Below, piece by piece: positions 50,716 through 58,119 of a stretch of DNA of 64,000 bases; positions within the stretch are counted from its first letter, which is position 1, and every line of letters starts with the position of its first letter. Both the position numbers and the translations under genes were made by a program. This DNA is from Candidatus Eiseniibacteriota bacterium (GTDB lineage: Bacteria > Eisenbacteria > RBG-16-71-46 > CAIMUX01). A model generated the notes under the pieces. That model searched no databases, was not told the origin of the DNA, and was given only the letters and a program-made list of their open reading frames with translations. The stretch covers positions 186,001 through 250,000 of the forward strand of contig JADJQY010000005.1 in the NCBI GenBank assembly GCA_016712505.1. Reading direction: 5' to 3'.

Positions 50716-51772
50716 ATGCGCACGATCGAGATTCGAGAGCATGGCGGTCCGGAGGTGTTGCTCGAGTGCGAGCGGCCGCTCCCCGAGCCGGGGCCAGGAG
50801 AGGTCCGGGTTCGCGTGGTCGCGGTCTCGTTGAATCACCTCGATCTCTGGGTGCGCCGGGGCGTGCCCGGCCATACCTTCCCCCTCCCGATCGTCCCCGG
50901 CTGTGACATCGCCGGGACGGTCGACCTCGTCGGCCCCGGAGTCGCGGGATGGACCGCCGGGCAGCCGGTCCTGATTTCCCCCGGTTCCGGCTGCGGTTCC
51001 TGTCCCCAGTGCCACGCGGGCCGGGATCACCTCTGCCGACACTACGGGATCATGGGAGAGACCCGCGACGGAGGCTGTAGCGAGGCGCTGGTCGTTCCCG
51101 CAACCTCGCTCCTCCCCTCTCCCCCGGGGGCTCTCGCCCGCCGAGGCCGCCTCGGTTCCGCTCACCCTGCTCACCGCCTGGCACATGCTGGTCGGACGCG
51201 CCGCCATCCGACCCGGGGAGACGGTGCTGGTCCAGGCGGGCGGGAGTGGGGTCGGGGTGATGGCGATCCAGATCGCGCGCCTCTTCGGGGCGACGGTCTT
51301 CACCACGGTCGGGGATACACGCAAGGGCGCGATCGCCCGCGAGCTCGGCGCCTCGGAGGTGATCCTCTACTCCGAAGTCGATTTCGCCGACGCGGTGCGA
51401 CGGCTCACCGGCAAGCGGGGGGTCGATGTGATCGTCGACCATGTGGGCGCCGACACCTTCGAGCGGGACATCCGCTCCCTGGCGAAGGGGGGACGGCTGG
51501 TGATCTGCGGGGCGACTTCCGGCCCCCAGGCGACCTTTGATCTCCGTCACCTCTTCTTCAAGTCGCTCTCGGTGCTCGGCTCCACCATGGGGGGCCGCGG
51601 CGAGCTGGACGAGGCGCTCCGTTTCGTCGCTCAGGGCGCGATCCGGCCGCGGGTCGATCGCGTTGTTCCAATGGAGCAGCTGGCCGACGCGCACCGGGCG
51701 CTCGAAGTACGGAGCGCGTTCGGTAAGGTGGTGGTGGCCGGCTTCGGAATCGACCCGGCAGAGATCCGCTAG
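50716..51772 (+). CDS. Zinc-binding alcohol dehydrogenase/quinone oxidoreductase, frameshifted
   Basis: An MDR-superfamily oxidoreductase of about 350 residues if read across a shift. The first frame gives RTIEIREHGGPEVLL, VPGCDIAGTV and the structural zinc cysteines in GCGSCPQCHAGRDHLC. At about 51130, in CCCCCGGGGGC, one G too many ends the good reading. The second frame then gives the Rossmann fold (VLVQAGGSGVGVMAIQIA) and DVIVDHVGAD. Removing one G gives GLSPAEAASVPLTLLTAWHML, exactly the expected join. AAGGAGG five bases before ATG 50716. NAD(P)-dependent; substrate unknown. Confidence 0.82.
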
Positions 51773-52575
51773 CGAACTGCGGGCGCCGCGACGGACTTCG
51801 TCGCGGTCAGCAGCGCGACCGATCCCAGAAAGCCGGGGCGCGAGACAACCTCGGCAAACCCCGCGGCACGCAGCAGGGAGAGAAGCTCGCCTTCCTCGGG
51901 CAGCGCACGCACCGATTCGACCATGAACTCGTAGGCCCGCCGATCCCCGCCGAAGAGCGCAGCCAGGCGCGGCAGGACGCGCGCGAAGTAGAACCGGTAG
52001 AGCGCCCCGCCGAGCCCACGCCGCGGATAGCGCATGTCGATGATCGCGAGGCGCCCTCCCGGAAGGAGCACGCGGTGCAACTCGGCGAAGAACCCGGCGT
52101 AGGAACGGCAGTGCCGGAGGGCGAAGCCCTGGGCGACCGCCGCTACGCTGGCGTCGCGCAAGGGCAAACGGTCCATCTCGCCCGCTGACCCAGGCGAAAG
52201 GAGCGGTCCCACCGTTGGGCGGCGAAGTGCGTCGAGCTTCACCTTCCCCGCTCGAAGGAGAAGCGCAGAAAGGTCGAGCCGCACGAGAGCTGCCCCCCGC
52301 GGCCTCCCTGGCGTCAGGGCGAGGCTGACCGCCAGATCACCTGTGCCGCTCGCCAGGTCAACCCAGGGCCCGGGCGGCGCACCTGCGAGGGCGCGAGCCG
52401 TCCAGCGCCGCCACCGCTGGTCCAAACCCAAGCTCAAGCGCCGGTTGAGGCCGTCGTAGCGCGGTTCGATCGTCTCGAACAGGTGCTTCAGCGTCGGGAG
52501 ACGTGCCTCCCAGCTCTTTCCGGGGAGCGCCGGCTCGTAAGGGTCGTTGGCGACCGCAGAGTTCGTTCTTTTCAA
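51769..52575 (-). CDS. UbiE/Coq5-like methyltransferase
   Basis: A 268-residue SAM-dependent methyltransferase. The opening LKHLFETIEPRYDGLNRRLSLGLDQRWRR matches UbiE/MenG, and the SAM motif is WVDLASGTGDLAVSLA. PLRDASVAAVAQGFALRHC and LLPGGRLAIIDMRYPR follow. It likely methylates a demethyl-quinone. The best start is TTG 52575 with GGAG five bases before; ATG 52632 would add 19 residues. Its stop shares the palindrome CTAG with the stop of the convergent oxidoreductase gene. Sequence between motifs is arginine-rich and somewhat diverged. Confidence 0.82.
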   Translation of the reverse strand: MKRTNSAVANDPYEPALPGKSWEARLPTLKHLFETIEPRYDGLNRRLSLGLDQRWRRWTARALAGAPPGPWVDLASGTGDLAVSLALTPGRPRGAALVRLDLSALLLRAGKVKLDALRRPTVGPLLSPGSAGEMDRLPLRDASVAAVAQGFALRHCRSYAGFFAELHRVLLPGGRLAIIDMRYPRRGLGGALYRFYFARVLPRLAALFGGDRRAYEFMVESVRALPEEGELLSLLRAAGFAEVVSRPGFLGSVALLTATKSVAAPAVR

Positions 52576-52755
52576 TCGATCTCCAGAATCTGCCCGTAGC
52601 AACAAATAGGTGATTGACCAGAGCGAGAGCATTCGGTACGTTTCATCTCGGTCGAGGCGCCAGCCTCGATCCCTCGCCCGCATTGTCTCTTGCGGCCAGA
52701 GACGGTGCGGGCCTTTTCATTTTTTGCGATTTTGCCATGAGCACCTCTTGCCGGA

Positions 52756-52874
52756 AATCGCACAGGATCCTATCTCTCATCGGGTTCTATCTCGCACAGG
52801 ATCCTGACGAGCACAGGATCCCAACGAGCACAGGATCCCAACGAGCACAGGATCCCAACGAGCACAGGATCCTG
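52756..52874. repeat. Seven-unit 17-bp tandem repeat with a CAGGATCC core
   Basis: 119 bp is exactly seven units of 17. Units four to seven are nearly identical (ACGAGCACAGGATCCCA), unit two is degraded, and units one and three keep CGCACAGGATCCT. Several units contain the 10-bp palindrome CAGGATCCTG, or all but its last two bases. Confidence 0.9.
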
Positions 52875-53017
52875 ATGGGCATAGCCTCGGCTCGTCACTC
52901 ACGCCGTCGAGGTCCGGGGCCACCCGATCCACCCACTCCTGCGCTCGGCGACCGCCGGACTATAGCGGGAGCCGCGCCCTCTCCCAACCGCTGAACGTCG
53001 CCTGAGGGGCCGTGGTC

Positions 53018-53056
53018 TACAAACAAAAGACCCGAACTCCTTTCGGAGCCCGGGTC
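53018..53056 (-). terminator. Rho-independent terminator of the PEP-CTERM gene
   Basis: On the minus strand GACCCGGGCTCC and GGAGTTCGGGTC pair across a short GAAA loop with a small mismatch, followed by TTTTGTTT. It lies about 80 bases after the stop. Confidence 0.8.
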
Positions 53057-53138
53057 GGGGGAAGACCAATCTGTCCCAAGCGCGTTCGAAGATCGCGCCC
53101 CCCAGTTCAGTGTCCTGGGGGTAGGTAACCGTGCCCGA

Positions 53139-53741
53139 TTAGGCGCGACGACGACGAACCAGGACCGCGCCGAGGCCGCCGAGGCCCAGTAGCAGCATGG
53201 TCGACGGCTCCGGGATCGGCTGGGCCGGGCGATCGTAGCTCAAGGTCGTGACGGCCACGCTTCCGACGCTGAACTGATCGTCGGCGAAGACCAAGCCCGC
53301 GATGTCCGTCCCGGCAAAGGTGTCCGTCCCCGAGAGGCCGTTCACGCCGTCGAACTCGTGGATGTCGATGACCACGCCATTGTTGTCCACCGCAGCCGCG
53401 ATGAAGGTCAACTCGCGATCGAGGTTGATCCAGTCATAGGTGATCTCCGACTGCAGGTCGTCGAAGAGGATCCCGGCCACGCCGATGTACGGATCGGTGA
53501 AGTCAACCGAGAGCCCGTAGCTTCCATCGCCGAAGTTGTCGTTGGCCGAATCACGGTACAGGTAGGCACCAAGCGTCGAGATTCCGTACGAACCAAACTC
53601 GTTACCGCCGAGCGACACCGCGTCCGGATCGTTGAGGTTCATCGCCTCCGAGAAATTCAGCGTAAAGGGGGCTGCCTGGGCCGACACGCTCGCGAACAGG
53701 CTGAGCACGCCGACGACAAACAGTAGCAAGCAACGTCGCAT
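53139..53741 (-). CDS. PEP-CTERM sorting domain protein
   Basis: A 200-residue exported protein. Signal peptide LLLFVVGVLSLFASVSAQA, a beta-rich mature domain of no recognised family (DPYIGVAGILFDDLQSE, ITYDWINLDREL), then the sorting tail PIPEPSTMLLLGLGGLGAVL and RRRRA: PEP motif, membrane helix and basic end. PEP-CTERM proteins are cut by an exosortase; no exosortase gene is in the window. ATG 53741 gives a normal signal peptide, with GGAGGAAG upstream; ATG 53759 would place extra acidic residues in front. Confidence 0.88.
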   Translation of the reverse strand: MRRCLLLFVVGVLSLFASVSAQAAPFTLNFSEAMNLNDPDAVSLGGNEFGSYGISTLGAYLYRDSANDNFGDGSYGLSVDFTDPYIGVAGILFDDLQSEITYDWINLDRELTFIAAAVDNNGVVIDIHEFDGVNGLSGTDTFAGTDIAGLVFADDQFSVGSVAVTTLSYDRPAQPIPEPSTMLLLGLGGLGAVLVRRRRA

Positions 53742-54184
53742 TGTTGTGTCTTCCTCCATTAGTTGGTGCGCCGGACGCGAGGGTTGCCCCCCATCTGCGG
53801 TTCGTCGTCCGCGTCGCAGGCGTTCCCCCCCGTTCCCGGGAGCGACACCGGCGCCGTCCGCTCGAACCCCAAAAATCCGAACCTGAATCTTCGAACCAGA
53901 CTCTTCGAACCTCGAACTGGAGCCCCGTCACAAACCGGACCTGCGCCTCGAACTGGAGCGGGCCCTAAACCAATTCTGCCGGCGAGGCCAGCTCCCGCAC
54001 GACCCTTCCCGGGCGGCCCATTCCGGACGATCGAAAGCGCGAGAAACCCAGGTCTGGGATTCCGCCCCCTCACTCGCTCAGGGTCATAACCGTCGGGCGA
54101 AAGTTTAGCCAGTGGTGCGATCCAGTGTCAACCGGGCAAAGTCTCACCGGAGAATCTTTACCTGCTCTGAACGGAAGCGAGGCG
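53742..54184. other. Gene-free region upstream of the PEP-CTERM gene
   Basis: About 440 bp that should hold the promoter of the minus-strand PEP-CTERM gene. I see no clear hexamers. Part of it is the degenerate CGAACC repeat cluster at 53878-53919. Confidence 0.5.
53878..53919. repeat. Three degenerate 14-bp CGAACC repeats
   Basis: CGAACCTGAATCTT, CGAACCAGACTCTT and CGAACCTCGAACTG are consecutive. A further CCTCGAACTGGAGC copy pair continues to about 53960. Confidence 0.6.
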
Positions 54185-54270
<86 letters not shown>

Positions 54271-54301
54271 CGGACACTGCGCTGGTCGTCCCGACACGCT
54301 C

Positions 54302-55231
54302 CTAGAGGTCACTCGGAGCCGGAACCCCCCGCCACCAAACCTTTTGGACCTTCCCCCCGTCCAGCAGGAAGATCACCGGGAGCTTCCGATGGTACTGCCT
54401 GAGGGTTTTGGCCGGCGCGTGGGCCACCGGGAACGGGGGAACATGCTCGTTCCTCCACTCGAACTTTTCCTTTCGGTCCCCGGCGAAGATCGCGGTCACT
54501 CGCGGCCCGCCCTCGAGACCGGCAATCGCCCCCAACCCGGGAAGCGCGAGGTCACAGCGCGGACAGTCCTTCCCTACCAGCGCCACCAGCACCCTTCCCT
54601 GGTCGAGCGGGAACTTCAGATCGTCGGCCGCGAGGTCCGCGAGGCTCGTTCCGGGTCCCACTCCGGTTGCCACCGAGTCCAGGGGGAGCCGCGGTCCCAC
54701 CCAAGGGTAGAGAAGCGCCAGGGGCGACAGGCCGAGCGCCAGGCGGACTCTCCAGGACGGGGGGACGGCGGGGCGATAGCCGGCCCAGGAAAGCGCCAGG
54801 AGGGCCACAAAGAGGGCGTCCTCCAGGATGACCGCCCCTGGCCCGCGGGAGGCAAGGCGACCGAAGCAGCCGCAGGAGGAGGCGTTGCCGTGGGCCCAGG
54901 CCCAGGCGGTCGCCCCGATGAAGAGCAGCATCAGGGCCGCGCCCAGCAGCAGCGCTCCCCGGGTCCAGACCCTGAGCAGCAGGGCCAGACCGAGCAGCCC
55001 TTCGATCACCAGGAACCCGTAGGCCGCGGCCGGAGCAAGGGCGCTGGGAAGGATCTGGTAGTCACGTACCTGCTGGACAAAGAGGCCCGGATCGAGCCCC
55101 TTGATCAACGCGGCGGCGAGATAGACCCCTCCCACCGCCATTCCACCGAGTGGGGCGAGCCTGCGCCAGAGGGGGACGCTTCCGAGCCCCGGCACCGCGC
55201 TCCCCTGGGTGGGAGGGTCTGAGGGAGCCAT
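54302..55231 (-). CDS. MauE/DoxX-like redox membrane protein with C-terminal thioredoxin-like domain
   Basis: A 309-residue protein. Residues 30-190 carry five hydrophobic segments in the MauE/DoxX pattern (VGGVYLAAALIKGLDPG, AAAYGFLVIEGLLGLALLL) with the family motif SSCGCFGRLASRG. The C-terminal 110 residues form a thioredoxin-like domain with CPRC in VALVGKDCPRCDLALPG. It starts five bases after the stop of a periplasmic thioredoxin-like gene, so the two very likely act together in disulfide or cysteine redox chemistry outside the membrane. ATG 55231 is chosen because upstream sequence belongs to the neighbour in another frame. Confidence 0.8.
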   Translation of the reverse strand: MAPSDPPTQGSAVPGLGSVPLWRRLAPLGGMAVGGVYLAAALIKGLDPGLFVQQVRDYQILPSALAPAAAYGFLVIEGLLGLALLLRVWTRGALLLGAALMLLFIGATAWAWAHGNASSCGCFGRLASRGPGAVILEDALFVALLALSWAGYRPAVPPSWRVRLALGLSPLALLYPWVGPRLPLDSVATGVGPGTSLADLAADDLKFPLDQGRVLVALVGKDCPRCDLALPGLGAIAGLEGGPRVTAIFAGDRKEKFEWRNEHVPPFPVAHAPAKTLRQYHRKLPVIFLLDGGKVQKVWWRGVPAPSDL

Positions 55232-55236
55232 CGCGC

Positions 55237-56058
55237 CTACCGACCGGCCAGGATGCGCGCCAGATCGGCCTCGATCGAGACTTCGGGCTCTTCCTCGATC
55301 CGGCCGAGTTCCTTCCCCGCTTGCAGAACGATGAAGGTCGGGGTCTTGCTCGCACCGTAGAGGCGCATCGCGTCTGCCGGCTCGCGCAGGTCCTCTGAAA
55401 CCCCGAAGAACTCCGCCTGGAGGCGCGGGTTGGCCGCCGCCTCGAGCGTCTTGAGGAATCCGGGCACCCAGTGTTTGCAGTGGGAACACCAGCTCCCGAA
55501 GAAGACGACAACCTTGGTCTCCCCGCTGACCGCCTTGAGCGCGGCGATCGATTTCGCATCCGGGGCGTAGAGCCCCTGGGCGTGGACATAGTCCGGCTTT
55601 CTGGTCTTGAAATCGGTCAGGGCGAGCGGCCCGACCAAGGGCGGCTCCGGCTCGAGCGTGACGGTAAGGGCCTCTCCGATGAAGATCATCTTCCCTTCCT
55701 GTTTGACGAAGAGGCCGGCATCGACGGCGCCGGAGAGCTCGGGGGTGGGGAACTGGTGGTCATTCCAGACGATGGCGGTCTTGGCCACGCTCTGCACCCC
55801 TTCGGCCTTGAGAAAGAAGACCCACGCCTCATCACCGGCGGTCGGGACGACCAGAGTCTTCTGATAGTCCGGACTCTCGAAGATGCGCGCCCCGGCGTCG
55901 ACCGCGTCGTCGACCAGACACCGGAGTCCGGCCGACTCCTCCCACGCGGCATCGGCGGCGGTCGCGGGCACCGGCCCGCCAAAGGAGAGCGAGAGCCACG
56001 AGACGAGAACGGCCGTGAGGCCGGATAGCAACGGGCGAATCAACCGGGCAAGGTGCAT
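55237..56058 (-). CDS. Exported thioredoxin-fold protein
   Basis: A 273-residue protein with signal peptide (LLSGLTAVLVSWLSLSFG), a middle domain of about 110 residues without a known family (VFFLKAEGVQSVAKTAIVW), and a C-terminal thioredoxin domain with FFGSWCSHCKHWVPGFLKTL and cis-proline KTPTFIVL. It is a likely periplasmic thiol-disulfide reductase. GGAGGAAACG precedes ATG 56058. It is the first gene of a two-gene unit with the MauE-like gene. Confidence 0.88.
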   Translation of the reverse strand: MHLARLIRPLLSGLTAVLVSWLSLSFGGPVPATAADAAWEESAGLRCLVDDAVDAGARIFESPDYQKTLVVPTAGDEAWVFFLKAEGVQSVAKTAIVWNDHQFPTPELSGAVDAGLFVKQEGKMIFIGEALTVTLEPEPPLVGPLALTDFKTRKPDYVHAQGLYAPDAKSIAALKAVSGETKVVVFFGSWCSHCKHWVPGFLKTLEAAANPRLQAEFFGVSEDLREPADAMRLYGASKTPTFIVLQAGKELGRIEEEPEVSIEADLARILAGR

Positions 56059-56135
56059 TTCGTTTCCTCCGGAGCGGGAGCCTAACCGACGACCGCGCGC
56101 ATTTCACCCCGCGAAAGCGCTCCTGGCCCGGCTCC

Positions 56136-58115
56136 CTACCGGATCGGCAGGGCGGAAGTTCCGTCGGATCTCCTCCGGGCGCAGTCCGATGGGAATACGG
56201 GAGGGCGCGGAACGGCCCAGCGCCGCTGCCACCGGAGAAGAGAGACCACCGCCCAGAGGGCGCGGGATTGGTCGACCCGTCCGGAGAGATGCTCGTCGCG
56301 CAGATCGCGCACCGCCGCGGGATCGAGCGGCCCGGAGTCGAGATCCCCGGTCAGGCCGAGCTCGTGATCGAGCCACCCTCGCCACTCCGAGCGGAAGAGG
56401 CGGGCCAGCGGAACCGAGAGGCCGCGCTTGCGACGCCGGAGCCAGGAGGCGGGGAGATCGACCGCTGCCGCTGCCCGCAGCACCCGCTTGGTTTCGAGCC
56501 CTCGCACTTTCTGCTCGATCGGCAGACCGGCGGCAAACTCCACCAGGCCGACGGCGAGAAAGGGCGCCCGCGACTCGAGCGAATGGGCCATCGAGGCGCG
56601 ATCGAGCTTGGTCAGCAACCCGTCTCCGAGGTAGGTCACGAAGTCGAGGTAGAGCAGGGCGGGCAGGGGGTCGGAGCCGAAATCGCTCCAGTCGCCGAGC
56701 AAACGCGCCAGCGGACCCGGGTCGCTCAGGTCACTCGGTTGTGATCCAGCCGGCGGGTCGACTCCGAGCAGGCGAGCCGCCCGCGCCTGCGGGAGGAGAC
56801 CGAACCACTCCTCGTGCCGCACCACCGGCGCATGGTCGGCCGCGAGCACGAAGCGCTTCAGCAAGTAGTCGAGCGAGACCTTTTTCTGCGAGGCCGGCCA
56901 GCCGGAGACCAGCGGTTCGATCAGCCGCTGCCGCAACCATGCGGGGAGCGCACGATAGCGGCGCACCGCGCGATGTCCGAGGTAGGTCGGGTAGCCGGCG
57001 AACAGCTCGTCCGCCCCCTCGCCGCTCAGCAGCACCTTGACCTCACTCCGTGCTCCCTGCGCGAGCAGAAGGGTCGGGAGCAGTGCCGGGTCGCCCAGCG
57101 GCTCATCGACCCGGTCGGCGCTCTGGATGGCGGCAAACTGCAGCGCCTCGGCGTCGACCACGATCTCATGGTGAATCAGGCCGAGCCGCTCGGCCAGCGC
57201 GCGCGCATGGCTGCTCTCATCGAAGGACCGATCGGCGAAGCGCAGCGTGAAGCTTCGAAGCGGCTTGGCCGAAACGGCGGCCGCATGACAGGCGATGAGC
57301 GCCGAGTCCAGCCCGCCGCTCAGGGCGATGCCGACCGGAACATCCCCCATCAGCTGGCGCTCGACCGACCCGCGAAGCAGTTCCCGCAGTCGGCGCGCGT
57401 TCTCGGCCAGCGATCTCCCCTGCTCCGCTCGCGCCCCGGCCGCGGCGAACGGGCGGAGCGACCACCAGACCGAGGGACGCGGAGGAAACCCTTGCTGGTA
57501 GATCACACTCGAGCCCGCGGGCAGCTTCTCGATCCCGAGAAAGAGCGTCCGCGGCGCCGGCACATAGCCCAAGGTGAGATAGTCCTGCAGGGCCGCCCGA
57601 TCAAGTTCGGGCGTTTCACCGAGGGCCACGAGCAGCGCGCGAACTTCGCTCGCGAAATAGGTGGTCCCACCGCTTCGTGCAAGGAAGAGCGGCTTCTCCC
57701 CCGCGCGATCGCGCGCCAGCCAGAGGCGCCGCTGCCTGCGGTCCCAGAGCGCGAGGGCGAACATCCCTTCGAGGCGTTCGAGGCACCGCACTCCTTCGTC
57801 CTCGAAGAGATGCAGCACCACCTCGGTGTCGCTGTGGGTGCGGAACTGGTGCCGCACAGCCAATTCGGCGCGCAGCGCGGGAGCGTTGTAAATCTCCCCG
57901 TTCATGACCAGCACCAGATCCTCGGTCTCGTTCCAGATCGGTTGCCTGCCGTGAGCAACGTCGACGATCGCGAGGCGCCGGTTGCCGAGCCCCACCTCCC
58001 CGTCGGTCCAGCACCCCTCATCGTCCGGACCCCGGTGGACGAGCGATGCCGCCATCGCGGCAAGGAGCGACGACGCCTCGCGCTCCGCCCCGAAGAACCC
58101 GAAGATACCGCACAT
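56136..58115 (-). CDS. asnB: Asparagine synthase (glutamine-hydrolysing)
   Basis: A 659-residue two-domain enzyme that makes asparagine, or amidates a related carboxylate, with ATP and glutamine. The N-terminal glutaminase has the nucleophile Cys2 (MCGIFGFFG), SLVHRGPDDEG and VMNGEIYN. The synthetase half has the PP-loop GIALSGGLDSALI, VLLSGEGADELFAGYP and the late TKLDRASMAHSLESRAPF. Four bases separate it from the upstream ArnT-like gene, so they are co-transcribed; asnB-type genes in such places often serve surface polysaccharide or protein modification. ATG 58115 is required for the Cys2 nucleophile. Confidence 0.95.
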   Translation of the reverse strand: MCGIFGFFGAEREASSLLAAMAASLVHRGPDDEGCWTDGEVGLGNRRLAIVDVAHGRQPIWNETEDLVLVMNGEIYNAPALRAELAVRHQFRTHSDTEVVLHLFEDEGVRCLERLEGMFALALWDRRQRRLWLARDRAGEKPLFLARSGGTTYFASEVRALLVALGETPELDRAALQDYLTLGYVPAPRTLFLGIEKLPAGSSVIYQQGFPPRPSVWWSLRPFAAAGARAEQGRSLAENARRLRELLRGSVERQLMGDVPVGIALSGGLDSALIACHAAAVSAKPLRSFTLRFADRSFDESSHARALAERLGLIHHEIVVDAEALQFAAIQSADRVDEPLGDPALLPTLLLAQGARSEVKVLLSGEGADELFAGYPTYLGHRAVRRYRALPAWLRQRLIEPLVSGWPASQKKVSLDYLLKRFVLAADHAPVVRHEEWFGLLPQARAARLLGVDPPAGSQPSDLSDPGPLARLLGDWSDFGSDPLPALLYLDFVTYLGDGLLTKLDRASMAHSLESRAPFLAVGLVEFAAGLPIEQKVRGLETKRVLRAAAAVDLPASWLRRRKRGLSVPLARLFRSEWRGWLDHELGLTGDLDSGPLDPAAVRDLRDEHLSGRVDQSRALWAVVSLLRWQRRWAVPRPPVFPSDCARRRSDGTSALPIR

Positions 58116-58119
58116 CGCC

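Larger units (their letters stand above)
52576..53138. other. Gene-free region holding a 17-bp tandem repeat and a terminator
   Basis: 560 bp between the UbiE-like gene and the PEP-CTERM gene. It contains the seven-unit repeat and the terminator listed separately. Open frames through the repeat (EHRI-type peptides) are artefacts of the 17-bp period. Confidence 0.6.

Noticed and set aside
52756..52874. CRISPR array
   Set aside because: Units are contiguous 17-bp repeats with no unique spacers, and no cas genes are near.
52614..52994. Small plus-strand protein with EHRI-type repeats
   Set aside because: Created by the 17-bp repeat read in all three frames; no ribosome site.
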